Below the pieces are notes generated by a model. The model saw only the letters and a program-made list of their open reading frames with translations. It searched no databases and was not told the DNA's origin. From Gimesia aquarii (lineage in GTDB: Bacteria > Planctomycetota > Planctomycetia > Planctomycetales > Planctomycetaceae): a stretch of DNA of 64,000 bases. Shown here in pieces: positions 21,023 to 30,494 of the stretch (its first letter is position 1; each line of letters opens with the position of its first letter). The stretch covers positions 806,001 to 870,000 of the forward strand of contig NZ_CP037422.1 of the NCBI RefSeq assembly GCF_007748175.1, given 5' to 3'. The translations under genes and the position numbers were made by a program.

Positions 21023-21312
21023 AAAAAATGAATCTGAATGAGTTGAACGTTGGTATCAAAAAGATTAGCAGACAGACCGTACGGAATATATTAAGTGGGA
21101 AGGTAGAGAGACGGCCTGCGGACGAATCCCGCAATTCAGATTCTAAGGAAACGCAATTCACAATTAAGCTCGACGATTCATTGGTTATTGCAACAAAACC
21201 CGAGAAGCGCGGTGATTACTACACTTGGTGTAGCGGAGTGCATACAAATAGAACAGGCGAGATAGTAGTCATTTCAGATAGGAATTCACCATTTCAATTT
21301 GTTTGCATTTAA
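21019..21312 (+). CDS. Possible small hypothetical protein
   Basis: 97 residues from the ATG at 21019, divergent from katG. The N-terminus is Lys/Asn-rich (MKKMNLNELNVGIKKIS); the C-terminal half reads 'TQFTIKLDDSLVIATKPEKR', a plausible beta-strand pattern. No SD and no family recognised. It may be a real small gene or chance. Confidence 0.35.
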   Translation: MKKMNLNELNVGIKKISRQTVRNILSGKVERRPADESRNSDSKETQFTIKLDDSLVIATKPEKRGDYYTWCSGVHTNRTGEIVVISDRNSPFQFVCI

Positions 21313-21351
21313 AAAGTATTTTAAGAATCTAAATTTAGAGAAAGATTCTTA

Positions 21352-21459
21352 ATGACGTAAAGCGAAGGTGAATTGTTCTTCAGTGAAGCGTTTTGGTTTA
21401 TTTTCTGGACCTTTCTCAAAATGCAAGAGAACAAGATCTCTTACATTTTGTATGGATCC
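21352..21459 (-). repeat. IS3-family 5' end, inverted copy (left flank)
   Basis: The minus strand closely matches 23650-23756. It encodes part of an OrfA-like N-terminus (KRFTEEQFTFALR), the typical 'KRFTEEQI..AL' opening of IS3-family transposases. The start codon is lost and only ~105 bp remain. Confidence 0.75.
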
Positions 21460-21652
21460 AGAAACGGGGAGAAGGTCAGTCAGTCTCATATATCGCTGAA
21501 GGTCAGTATTCTTTGACTCTTTCAGCTCAAAAAATTTTTTTTTGCAAATATTCTGCTTCCTCAGCTTTCGCAGCGACTATAAAGGCATAGTTTCAATCAG
21601 CTCGAGAAAAAAATCGTGTACCTTATTAGTTAAAGTTTCAAAGGAGAATCTG

Positions 21653-21865
21653 ATGTCTGACTCTGAACATACCAAAAACTGGAGCGATCTGGCGATCGGC
21701 CTTTATGACCGCTTGACAGGTCGTAACGCCGAGATTACTTATGAGTTTGATGACATGCATATCAAAATTCCAAGTGGCACGGGCACGAACGCCGAGCATG
21801 CGGAATGGGCCCTGACCGGCACGATGAAGATACGCACGCGTGACCTTGGTTCATCCCCAAACTAA
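21653..21865 (+). CDS. Small conserved-looking protein, first gene of a three-gene operon
   Basis: 70 residues (213 bp with stop) from the ATG at 21653, strong SD AAAGGAG; the frame is open back to 21542 but lacks a start signal there. Acidic N-terminus 'MSDSEHTKNWSDLAIGLYDR', then beta-like 'AEITYEFDDMHIKIPS'. I believe I have seen similar small proteins in bacteria but cannot name a family. The next gene begins 2 bp after the stop. Confidence 0.65.
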   Translation: MSDSEHTKNWSDLAIGLYDRLTGRNAEITYEFDDMHIKIPSGTGTNAEHAEWALTGTMKIRTRDLGSSPN

Positions 21866-21867
21866 CA

Positions 21868-22146
21868 ATGACCGGCCAGCTGCAAGGAACGCTGTTCGGT
21901 CGGCCGGTCGAACTAAATGCAACAGGACGCGAGCTGCTGCTTCAAGTTGCAAACCTGAAATCGGCTTGGCGACTTGGCCGCTGTGCAACGATGAGTATGC
22001 TGCCACTCTTGCGTCTTCTTAAAAGACATGGAATTGTGTTACGCGTGTGTATTGGCTCTCGGCTGACTGTGAAAGTCTTGCCGAGACCTAGCTTCGCACT
22101 GCGGGTGCTGGCACCCGCCCTCCACTTTAATTCCACTGGAGAATAA
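21868..22146 (+). CDS. Small hypothetical protein, second gene of the operon
   Basis: 92 residues, starting 2 bp after the previous stop, so probably translationally coupled. Basic, with 'ELLLQVANLKSAWRLGR' and 'LLRLLKRHGIVLRVCIG' segments. No family known. Followed at once by the SDR-type gene. Confidence 0.6.
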   Translation: MTGQLQGTLFGRPVELNATGRELLLQVANLKSAWRLGRCATMSMLPLLRLLKRHGIVLRVCIGSRLTVKVLPRPSFALRVLAPALHFNSTGE

Positions 22147-22184
22147 ACCTGAATACCAAAATTTCTCGAGAATCCCCAATACTA

Positions 22185-23633
22185 GTGACTGGGGCGACAG
22201 GTTATGTGGGGGGCCGGCTGGTTCCGGAGCTCCTCAAGCGAGGTTATCGTGTTCGTTGCCTTGCGCGCGAACCACGTAAGCTTGAAGAACGGTCCTGGTG
22301 CGACAACCCGAATGTAGAGATTGCTCGCAGCGATCTAAGCGATGTGGCCGAGCTCACCGCTCAGATTCGCGACTGTTCAGCGGCTTATTATTTGATTCAT
22401 TCGATGATCGCCTCAGGTCGTACGTACGCAGACCGCGATTCCCAACTTGCCCATAACTTTGCCAGAGCAGCCGCAGAGGCTCAAATTGAGAGAATCATCT
22501 ACCTGGGTGGCTTAGGTGAACTTGGCGAGGGTTTGAGTCAACACCTTTGCTCGCGCCGCGAAGTGGAAGTGGCTTTGGGGTCGTGCGGAGTTTCGGTGAC
22601 AACTCTGCGAGCTGCCATGATTATCGGCTCCGGGTCTGCGTCATTCGAGATACTCCGCTACTTGGTCGAACGACTTCCCGTGATGATCACACCCCGTTGG
22701 GTACAAACAGAATCTCAACCAGTGTCCATTGTTGATGTATTGTACTGGCTGGTCGAGTGTCTGCACGTAACTGAGACAAGCGGTCGCAGCCTGGAAATTG
22801 GTGGACCCGATGTGATCACCTATCGCGAGCTAATGCACATCATGGCTCAAGAGTTGGGACTTCGACGACGGCTGATTATCGGTGTCCCCGTGCTAACCCC
22901 GCGATTGAGCTCGGCGTGGATCAGCCTCATCACGCCAGTTTCATATCGCATCGCTCGTCCGCTCTCCGATGGCCTGCGCAATCGAGTTGTCGTCAATGAC
23001 GACACCACACAGACACTAATGCCTCATCAATCGCTCGGGGTGCGTGAGTCTATTCACCGTGCGATTGCAAAGACCCTGGAGGGGAAGGTACCAACACGGT
23101 GGTCCGCAGCCGGACCGATTCCTGGCGATCCGAATTGGGCTGGTGGCAAGGTCTATGTCGATCAAAGGTCGATCGAGATTGAAGCGCAGCCGTCCGATGT
23201 GTTTGCCGCGGTCTGCCGTGTTGGCGGCGGTCATGGCTGGTACTCGGGGGACATCTTGTGGCGGATCCGGGGATTGATGGACCAAATCGTTGGAGGTCCT
23301 GGGCTTCGACGAGGCCGACGCGATCCTGAGGAAGTAGAATTTGGCGAAGCTCTCGACTTCTGGCGCGTGGTCGGGATCGAACGCGGCAAGTCGCTGCTGC
23401 TTCATGCCGAAATGAAATTACCAGGAACCGCTCAACTGGAGTTCTGCATGGAACCAGTGGAAGATAACAACCGTTTCACGCGACTCACAATGACTGCACG
23501 ATTTCGTCCAAGAGGTCTACTAGGTATCCTTTATTGGTATACCGTGGTTCCATTACATAACATCGTTTTTGGCGGTATGTTGAGAGGGATTAAACGTGCC
23601 GCCAAGTCTCTTGAGATGAGTCAAGAGGTATGA
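22185..23633 (+). CDS. Atypical SDR (NAD(P)H-binding) with DUF2867-type C-terminus
   Basis: 482 residues from the GTG at 22185. The Rossmann motif 'TGATGYVGG' is at the very N-terminus, and 'ILV' of the first beta strand lies just upstream in frame, so translation probably starts earlier at a non-ATG codon (a CTG at about 22149). Residues 1-260 form an atypical short-chain dehydrogenase domain; residues ~300-480 match DUF2867 ('GPIPGDPNWAGGKVYVDQRS'). The reaction is unknown. It ends the three-gene unit between inverted IS3 ends, so the unit may have moved as a block. Confidence 0.82.
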   Translation: MTGATGYVGGRLVPELLKRGYRVRCLAREPRKLEERSWCDNPNVEIARSDLSDVAELTAQIRDCSAAYYLIHSMIASGRTYADRDSQLAHNFARAAAEAQIERIIYLGGLGELGEGLSQHLCSRREVEVALGSCGVSVTTLRAAMIIGSGSASFEILRYLVERLPVMITPRWVQTESQPVSIVDVLYWLVECLHVTETSGRSLEIGGPDVITYRELMHIMAQELGLRRRLIIGVPVLTPRLSSAWISLITPVSYRIARPLSDGLRNRVVVNDDTTQTLMPHQSLGVRESIHRAIAKTLEGKVPTRWSAAGPIPGDPNWAGGKVYVDQRSIEIEAQPSDVFAAVCRVGGGHGWYSGDILWRIRGLMDQIVGGPGLRRGRRDPEEVEFGEALDFWRVVGIERGKSLLLHAEMKLPGTAQLEFCMEPVEDNNRFTRLTMTARFRPRGLLGILYWYTVVPLHNIVFGGMLRGIKRAAKSLEMSQEV

Positions 23634-23649
23634 CCTTTCCACCATTTCT

Positions 23650-23756
23650 TGATCTATGCAGAATGTGAGAGATTTTATTTTCTTGCATTTTGAGAAAGGT
23701 CCAGAAAATGAAAGGAAAACGCTTCACTGAAGAATAGATCGCCTTCGCTTTACATC
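23650..23756 (+). repeat. IS3-family 5' end, direct copy (right flank) with dead OrfA start
   Basis: Matches the reverse complement of 21352-21459. An ATG at 23708 begins MKGKRFTEE and hits an in-frame TAG at 23735; past the stop the frame continues IAFALHRVKS. A disabled IS end. Confidence 0.78.
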
Positions 23757-23776
23757 GGGTAAAATCAGTGGGTTGT

Positions 23777-23796
23777 AAAAGGGGTCAGGTCTCTTA
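23777..23796 (+). repeat. REP-like motif (aaaaggggtcaggtctctta)
   Basis: One RAYT-element end with no transposase attached, just beyond the right IS3 end. The 23797-23980 stretch after it holds nothing recognised. Confidence 0.75.
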
Positions 23797-23980
23797 AGTG
23801 ATCAATGTCTGCCCCCATTATTACCTTTCGCGCTGGTTCCAATTGTTCTTTTTATTGTGAATGGAATGTCACAAAGCGGGCGGACACATGGGTCTCGCCC
23901 CTACATTGGAGTGGGCGACGTCAATACATGCACAGAAAGTGAAAGAGGGCAGGATTGAATGGACCAGCCCCCTATTTTGA

Positions 23981-24946
23981 CTATCGCGGCCTGACAATGA
24001 AAATTTTTCGGCCTGTTCCCGTTAAATTCAATTTGAACTGAGATGAGGCAATTCCGTTTGAACTCGCGTGGGCACCAAAGATGGTCGCTCGAATTGTCTT
24101 ACCATTTTTTTCGACTTTCTCAAGTACGCCGGCGTGACCAAACCATGTGCCGTCGCGTTTTTTCATCCAGTACTGTATGAGGTCACCGGGTCTGGCCTGG
24201 TCTGGCTTGATTGCCGTCCCGCGTCGAATCGAAACGAGTGCATGTTGAATGCCCTTGATTTTGTCACTTTCCATTTCGATGAGAGACGGAAGCATTTTTT
24301 GCTCCGCTGCACTGAGATGGGAAATCAGAATCTGCTTGCGTGTCTCCCCATTCAGTGATTTAGCTAAAGCCTCTTCGGTCACAGCTAATACGAATTGGAC
24401 GCAATCAATTTTCTTGTCTTTGGCTTTGCTGCCATAGGTCCAACCTTTGAACTTCTTGTCTGCCAGCTTTTTTGCCAGAGCGAGCGAGTCCGGCGCAGTC
24501 TTGGAACGAGAGGAGCCCAAAGGGACGGTAACGAATACGTCAGTAATGCGTCCTTTCTTGAATCCTGCTGATGAAAAGCTGGCACGTCCTGAAAACGATT
24601 TCGCATTGGCACGAACGGCGACCTTTTTCTCTCTTTTTTCCCCAGTCTCTTTCACTACACTTTTGATCGTGAGCTGATACTTGCGCTTTTTATCGGTTTT
24701 GTTTTCGACCTGGTAGTAACCACTGCCTCCACTTGGGTAGGAGTAGAACCTGATCACTCCAATGATCCGTGTTCTTTCTTTCTCTCCGTCATTCAATTTT
24801 ACTTCGAGATTTTTTTCATAAACCAATTTGTCTTTGTCTTTCGGATATGCCATCAAGGGAGTAGCCATGCAAGCTACCGCAACGCAAACCCATGCCAGGG
24901 ACAAAGCCGTTTGAGTCTTAAAAAGACCGTTCAGTATTGATTTCAT
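23981..24946 (-). CDS. Secreted NlpC/P60- or CHAP-like cysteine hydrolase
   Basis: 321 residues from the ATG at 24946, preceded by GGGAGG; the open frame to 25021 would hide the signal peptide (MKSILNGLFK through 'ATPLMA'). The N-terminal ~110 residues are beta-rich and Lys-rich. The C-terminal half has 'KIDCVQFVLAV' (likely catalytic Cys) and 'RPGDLIQYW...GHAGVLEKV' (likely His), the order found in papain-like amidases that cut peptidoglycan or other amides. Whether it acts on the cell wall is inferred only. Its start lies close to the divergent membrane-protein gene. Confidence 0.65.
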   Translation of the reverse strand: MKSILNGLFKTQTALSLAWVCVAVACMATPLMAYPKDKDKLVYEKNLEVKLNDGEKERTRIIGVIRFYSYPSGGSGYYQVENKTDKKRKYQLTIKSVVKETGEKREKKVAVRANAKSFSGRASFSSAGFKKGRITDVFVTVPLGSSRSKTAPDSLALAKKLADKKFKGWTYGSKAKDKKIDCVQFVLAVTEEALAKSLNGETRKQILISHLSAAEQKMLPSLIEMESDKIKGIQHALVSIRRGTAIKPDQARPGDLIQYWMKKRDGTWFGHAGVLEKVEKNGKTIRATIFGAHASSNGIASSQFKLNLTGTGRKIFIVRPR

Positions 24947-25010
24947 TATGAATTCCTCCCGGATATAAAAAGGTGTCCGCCCCGTTACCTTTAACCTTGG
25001 GAAGCAAAAT

Positions 25011-25451
25011 ATGAATTTCATTTATCAGACAGTCAAAAAAATCATCGCAATTTTTGGATTCACAACATTGGTTATTACTTTAACTATTAGTCTGATTTAT
25101 GACATATCACTCCTTAGAGATGATCCATATATTATTGGATTTTTTTCATCAATGTTTTTAGTACCTGGATGGATTTTGTATATTATTTTTGAAGAATATC
25201 CAAAACGTTTTATTAATAAATATTCTGCATTTATCTGCTATTCATTTTTTCCACTATTGTACTTTTCTCTTATTGTTATTTATGGAGGGGAAGGTTCAGG
25301 TTATGGATTCATTTTTGGAATATACTTTTTGGTCTCAGCCGTATTGTCTCTTCCTTTATTGAAACAACTAGAAAATCAGTGCGTATTTTGTGTATTTGTA
25401 TCACTAGGATTTATATATCTTTTTGGTTTTTTATCATCAGTGATAAGATAG
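25011..25451 (+). CDS. Small membrane protein
   Basis: 146 residues with about five hydrophobic segments and few charges. Visibly AT-rich next to its neighbours, which may point to recent acquisition. The REP-like motif aaaaaggtgtccgccc lies at 24967-24982 just upstream. No family is recognised. Confidence 0.6.
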   Translation: MNFIYQTVKKIIAIFGFTTLVITLTISLIYDISLLRDDPYIIGFFSSMFLVPGWILYIIFEEYPKRFINKYSAFICYSFFPLLYFSLIVIYGGEGSGYGFIFGIYFLVSAVLSLPLLKQLENQCVFCVFVSLGFIYLFGFLSSVIR

Positions 25452-25510
25452 TAATTTCAATTAAGAGTTCTCAACAAGTGTGTCAGCTGAAAATAGACAC
25501 TTTTTTATAC

Positions 25511-25540
25511 CCGAAATAATTTAGTCTAATTCAAGTTTGG
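25511..25540 (+). repeat. 30-bp repeat B upstream of the 25572 gene
   Basis: Shares 'aataatttagtctaattcaa' or close variants with copies at 6966 and 26117. It lies 32 bp before the next start codon. Confidence 0.6.
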
Positions 25541-25571
25541 TATTAACTGTCATTGTGGAAGTGGTGCGATT

Positions 25572-26045
25572 ATGAAGTGGGCAATTCTATTCGCCCCGTT
25601 GCTACTATTACTATTTGGCTGTCAGGGGCAGTCTAACAAAGGAGACGTCAGAATGAATCAGGATGAACAAGCCATCCGCCGTTGGTTCGATGATTGGATG
25701 AAGGCCACAATAGAAGGTGAACTCGAACTCGCGAGGAGTTTAATTGCAGACGATGCAATTTTCCTTGTGCCAGGTGCAGGGCAAATGGACAAGGAGAGTT
25801 TCGCCGCTGCTGCGACCGCAACGGATCCCAACACTGATTTTGAACTTGATTGCTCGATTCAGGAAATCCAGATATTTGGCGACCATGCTTGTCTCCTATC
25901 GACGATTACTCTCAAAATGACAGATAAAGTCACCAAGTCGCAATCATTGATGAAGGGCGATGCGCTTTCCGTATTGAAAAGACAAGGAGATGGCTGGGTC
26001 GTCATTCGAGACGCCAACACAATGGTTCCTGTAAAGTCAGATTGA
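25572..26045 (+). CDS. Lipoprotein with SnoaL/NTF2-like (DUF4440/SgcJ) fold
   Basis: 157 residues. Signal sequence with lipobox 'LFGC' at the N-terminus, then 'DEQAIRRWFDDWMKATIEGE', 'ARSLIADDAIFLVPG' and 'LLSTITLKM...GWVVIRDANTMVP', the typical pattern of SgcJ/DUF4440-type cone folds. Function unknown. A second ATG (MNQDEQ) could give a soluble form. The stop is followed within 5 bp by GCCTAACAATGC, which looks like the start of an attC site, so it may once have been an integron cassette. Confidence 0.75.
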   Translation: MKWAILFAPLLLLLFGCQGQSNKGDVRMNQDEQAIRRWFDDWMKATIEGELELARSLIADDAIFLVPGAGQMDKESFAAAATATDPNTDFELDCSIQEIQIFGDHACLLSTITLKMTDKVTKSQSLMKGDALSVLKRQGDGWVVIRDANTMVPVKSD

Positions 26046-26049
26046 AGAT

Positions 26050-26061
26050 GCCTAACAATGC
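26050..26061 (+). other. Possible truncated attC start
   Basis: GCCTAACAATGC matches the usual first box and spacer of attC sites. The rest is replaced by other sequence and a REP-like motif (26071-26087). Short, so chance is possible. Confidence 0.35.
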
Positions 26062-26116
26062 AGAGTCACATAAAAAGGTCTCAGGAAACGTTTGATTGAT
26101 TCGTGAATGGGTTGCC

Positions 26117-26146
26117 CCGAATTAATTCAGTCTAATTCAAGTTATG
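26117..26146 (+). repeat. 30-bp repeat C
   Basis: Third copy of the motif seen at 6966 and 25511, in the spacer before the aldo/keto reductase gene. Confidence 0.6.
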
Positions 26147-26270
26147 GAGTGGGAACGCAGACAGTGGATGACTTTATGATCGCTGCGGCTCAATCAGACT
26201 CTTTTGCAGGCAGTGTTTCACAAAATTTTGTGCACCATGTAAAAGTTGCTTCTATTCTCGGCTGAACTGA

Positions 26271-27311
<1,041 letters not shown>

Positions 27312-27330
27312 GAGTCGACATAAGGAATTT

Positions 27331-27371
27331 AAGGGGCCAGGAATCGATTTTTTTGTCCCTGACCCCTTTTT
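27331..27371 (+). terminator. REP-like hairpin after the AKR gene
   Basis: AAGGGGCCAGG ... CCCTGACCCCTT followed by TTT; a good intrinsic terminator. A degenerate copy of the same element, including the internal 'aatcgattttt', is at 34755-34795. Confidence 0.7.
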
Positions 27372-27557
27372 GTCGTACAAATTGAATGTCGAAGAAGCAG
27401 TTCATTCCAATAATCCAATTACTCAGGTGGTCCGAACCCAAACCATTGATATCCGGTCTAAATTAAAACCCGGTGTAACAAAACGCATTCTTTGTGGCGG
27501 TAGACAATAGCATGAATTGCGATTAGAAAAATAAACATCAACTGGTGAAATGGGACC

Positions 27558-28079
27558 ATGAACGAACCAGAACTCTACTTTCGCGAAAATTTCTTGGAAA
27601 ACCCGAATGAGTTATTAGATTTTTTTCGAGAAGGAGTTGATTGGGACGAGCGAATGAAAGCCCGAAAAACAGCAAGTTTTGGTATTTCGTACGACTATTC
27701 GGGCATCACTTATTCCCAGAAGGAAATGTTGCCAGAACTGGTACCGATTTGTGAAAGAATTCAACAGGAAATCGGGTTTTTACCAAATAATTGTCTGATG
27801 AATTATTATCCCGATGGCCATTCTACAATGGGTTTCCACTCCGATTCGACAGATGAATTGATGGAGGACACCGGTGTCGTGATCGTATCGCTTGGATCTA
27901 GTAGGTATATTTCCTTCCGAAGCAAATTGGATTCAAAGATTAAATTTAAATACTTGTTAAATAGCGGTGGTTTACTTTATATGCAAAACGAAATACAAGC
28001 TCAGTGGATGCATGCGATTCCTAAAGATCCTGCCGCGAGTGAGCGAATTAGTTTAACATTTCGATGGATCATCAAGTGA
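27558..28079 (+). CDS. AlkB-like 2-oxoglutarate/Fe(II) dioxygenase
   Basis: 173 residues. 'NCLMNYYPDGHSTMGFHSDS' holds the iron-binding H-x-D, 'WMHAIP' the second His, and 'RISLTFRWI' the two Arg that bind 2-oxoglutarate. AlkB-like enzymes remove alkyl groups from DNA or RNA bases; this short form lacks extra domains. It begins the run of small genes up to 31 kb. Confidence 0.88.
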   Translation: MNEPELYFRENFLENPNELLDFFREGVDWDERMKARKTASFGISYDYSGITYSQKEMLPELVPICERIQQEIGFLPNNCLMNYYPDGHSTMGFHSDSTDELMEDTGVVIVSLGSSRYISFRSKLDSKIKFKYLLNSGGLLYMQNEIQAQWMHAIPKDPAASERISLTFRWIIK

Positions 28080-28084
28080 GTATC

Positions 28085-28108
28085 AAAAAAGGTGACTGAC
28101 ACCTTTCT
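28085..28108 (+). terminator. REP-like hairpin/terminator
   Basis: AAAAAGGTGACTGACACCTTTCTT: stem AAGGTG / CACCTT, just after the AlkB-like gene stop. Confidence 0.55.
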
Positions 28109-28141
28109 TATTCCAATTTCATAAAAAATTGAAGGAAAAGC

Positions 28142-28615
28142 ATGTCGGTATTCAGTAGCATTCTACTCGGTGAGGATGCAAACATCTCATTAGATGAAAC
28201 AAGGGAACTCTTAATCGAAACTTGTGATTTAAAGCCTATACTGCAAGACGATATTTTATACCTGGTTTCGAAAGGCGCGAGTATTTATGTTGCTGAGGCA
28301 TCTGAAATTGGCAAAGAACTTTGTGAAGAAACTTATGGATTCATACCCAAGATTAGAATTCACTACGATAAAGTTCAACTTGATAAATACGCTTATGAAT
28401 CCTATTCCACACTCTATCGACTTTGTGGAGTGCTTTTAAAAGAGTTGTATTGCGACTTAGTTATGTTGTCAAATGGTGAACTTGGTGAAATATTAAGAAC
28501 TGATGGGGAAGTTTTTTGTAATGATCGAGACTCCATACCAATGGATTATGCGACTAAAATTCTGTTTGATGAAATGGAAATTGATTTCACTTTCAAAAAG
28601 TTGCCTCGAATCTGA
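28142..28615 (+). CDS. Small protein resembling SitI3-type immunity proteins
   Basis: 157 residues, acidic, no signal. SD GAAGGAA before the ATG. The C-terminal half, 'LYRLCGVLLKELYCDLVMLS' then 'NGELGEILRTDGEVFCND', resembles the end of SitI3-family immunity proteins. It sits in a row of small cytoplasmic proteins around a displaced toxin tip. The assignment is tentative. Confidence 0.5.
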   Translation: MSVFSSILLGEDANISLDETRELLIETCDLKPILQDDILYLVSKGASIYVAEASEIGKELCEETYGFIPKIRIHYDKVQLDKYAYESYSTLYRLCGVLLKELYCDLVMLSNGELGEILRTDGEVFCNDRDSIPMDYATKILFDEMEIDFTFKKLPRI

Positions 28616-28684
28616 GAAAAACTAAATCAACTGGTATTTAATTATTACGCAAGCAGTTTTGAGAACAACTGAAACAAAATAAAA

Positions 28685-28818
28685 ATGCTATCCCCAGAAC
28701 AGCTTATCCATCGATTGATCACTTCAAAAACAGCAAAGTCAGAAGATATCCAGTGCCAGGGCTGAAGGAAGTCATAATCCTCATGCCCGATGGAACTGTT
28801 CATCACTTCGTTCCCTAG
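28685..28818 (+). pseudogene. Possible remnant of a SUKH (SMI1/KNR4) immunity gene
   Basis: An ATG at 28685 begins 'MLSPEQLIHRLITSKTAKSE', like the N-terminus of SUKH proteins, and stops at 28765. A second short frame (28748-28818) reads 'LKEVIILMPDGTVHHFVP'. Both are far too short for a SUKH domain. Weak evidence. Confidence 0.3.
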
Positions 28819-28849
28819 TTCATCACCTCAAATTATAAGAGAGTGCTCA

Positions 28850-29302
28850 ATGTCAACGGATTATTCCATTTTTCTGGAATCAGATCTTACATCCCCGGAA
28901 TACTTGTTTGCCCCCTTATTAGGAATTAATGGGGGCGATGCTCAATTTGGGTTGCACATTCATGGACTCGTTGATGTTTCTTGTCAACAGCTTGATGCAT
29001 CGTATCGTGAAGTCATGCGAGAAGATTACGGCGAATTTGGATTGGATGTCAACTGGATGATTGGTGGCACCTACGATAAGGAGACCGATATCTTTAAGGT
29101 CATGAGGATACTTTATGAGTATGCTGCAGTATTAGTTAACGCTAATCCTGAGAGGTCTTTAAGCTTAATGCGAAATGGAGAGAGTTTTTACGTTTTCAAT
29201 ACGCGGAACCGGTTGATCCTCTCGCCGATATACCTTGAGTCGATTCCTGTCATAAAGTCTCTTTTCAAGAAGCCATTTATTATTGATGAGATGATTTATT
29301 AG
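28850..29302 (+). CDS. Second small immunity-like protein
   Basis: 150 residues from the ATG at 28850 with SD GAGAG; an in-frame upstream start at 28790 is less likely. 'MSTDYSIFLESDLTSPEYLF' then 'GLDVNWMIGGTYDKETDIFK', and 'SLSLMRNGESFYVFNTRNRL' near the end: the layout resembles SitI3-like immunity proteins and the gene at 28142. No signal peptide. Confidence 0.5.
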   Translation: MSTDYSIFLESDLTSPEYLFAPLLGINGGDAQFGLHIHGLVDVSCQQLDASYREVMREDYGEFGLDVNWMIGGTYDKETDIFKVMRILYEYAAVLVNANPERSLSLMRNGESFYVFNTRNRLILSPIYLESIPVIKSLFKKPFIIDEMIY

Positions 29303-29690
29303 AGGGCAGACAGGAAAAGGAGACAGGACCAACCCTGGTGGCATCAACATATTGAGGTCACCTCAATGGAACTTCATCAAGAAGAAATACATGGCTATCC
29401 TTGAATCGGGCGATTCTGCGAGGTACTGGAAGACAGTGACTGATGAATTTTGGGAACAAGCGAACAAACCATGGTTGGACGCTGCGATTAAGCGTGGTGA
29501 TTCATTCCGGCTTGTTTCAAATCCTGCCGATGATTTAGCAACCTACGTAACTCGCAGGATTGGAAACACAACAGAATTCGTCCTTGACGCCCAAGGAAAC
29601 CAGATTCGATCGATTTTTGGGCGCGAAGTGGACTACTTGCTTTCGTTGGGTTATCAGATTCTCCCCGACGGTACTGTTGTAATACTTTAA
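29295..29690 (+). pseudogene. Displaced C-terminal tip of a polymorphic toxin
   Basis: The frame is open from 29295 and reads 'GDRTNPGGINILRSPQWNFI' followed by 'KKYMAILESGDSARYWKTVT', wording I associate with the C-terminal toxin domains of large secreted proteins. It lacks the N-terminal delivery region and has no clear start (TTG at 29352 or ATG at 29391). It ends 'EVDYLLSLGYQILPDG'. The next gene begins 12 bp downstream, as a cognate immunity gene would. Confidence 0.55.
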
Positions 29691-29702
29691 CCAGGAAGTT
29701 GA

Positions 29703-30143
29703 ATGATGTTTGACGAAGAATCGTTTCTTAGCATGGACCTGATGAAAGAAGAATTTTCCAAGTTTGATTGGCCCGAGCCGTATCGGCTTGAAAACGAATT
29801 GCCCGACGGAATCATCGTTTCATTTCCGCAAAGCAACTTCGTTTTTTCTGAGTCACCAGATGGTGACATTAATGTCAAATTCCTTCCAGAAGATACGAAA
29901 TGTGAGAATATGCTTCAACTAGCACATGCGCTATCCGTATTGCTGCCTAAATCGGATCTTGGTGATGGGCCGATCACCCCTGGTTTCATCGAATATGAAT
30001 GGCCATTTCCCTCCGAAAAGAAAGCACGAATTGGAATTCACAATGCTTGCACATTTATGCTCACCCATCTGAGTGCGGTAATAGGTGGGGATTTTTCATG
30101 GGTACAAAAGTACGTCGAGACACGAGATAATAAAGCTTACTAG
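29703..30143 (+). CDS. Candidate immunity protein for the displaced toxin tip
   Basis: 146 residues, acidic, no signal, SD AGGAAG. 'SMDLMKEEFSKFDWPEPYRL' and 'LQLAHALSVLLPKSDLGDGP' are visible. No family named. Its position right after the toxin tip is the main argument. Confidence 0.5.
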   Translation: MMFDEESFLSMDLMKEEFSKFDWPEPYRLENELPDGIIVSFPQSNFVFSESPDGDINVKFLPEDTKCENMLQLAHALSVLLPKSDLGDGPITPGFIEYEWPFPSEKKARIGIHNACTFMLTHLSAVIGGDFSWVQKYVETRDNKAY

Positions 30144-30164
30144 AACAGAAAAAGGGGCAGGTCT

Positions 30165-30317
30165 GCGCTGTAGAAAACCTACCCTTATTTGCTATTTCCG
30201 AAATTAATAAGTCATGATACACCACGCTGCATCACACAGACAAGCAAATCTCCACGGATGGTATTGACGACTGCTTACAAGATTGCAAAGTAATCGCTTC
30301 CTGAATACGCACACCGC
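30165..30317 (+). repeat. 154-bp dispersed repeat, copy B
   Basis: Copy of 10006-10159. It again follows a REP-like motif (aaaaaggggcaggtctg, 30149-30165). Its internal hairpin has decayed (GACTGCTT / AAGTAATC). Confidence 0.8.
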
Positions 30318-30494
30318 TTTACCCCTCGGAAGTTTACGGTAATCAAGCTGAAGAAACTGCTGGACATAGAAGGTGCCATTCGTTTCTGATACCTTTTTAT
30401 TCGGCCCAATTTCTGCAGACCATGATTGACGGACTCCAATTGCTTGGACATAATTATTCAGTCAACAATTACTTTAGCCGACTCAAGTAATCCT

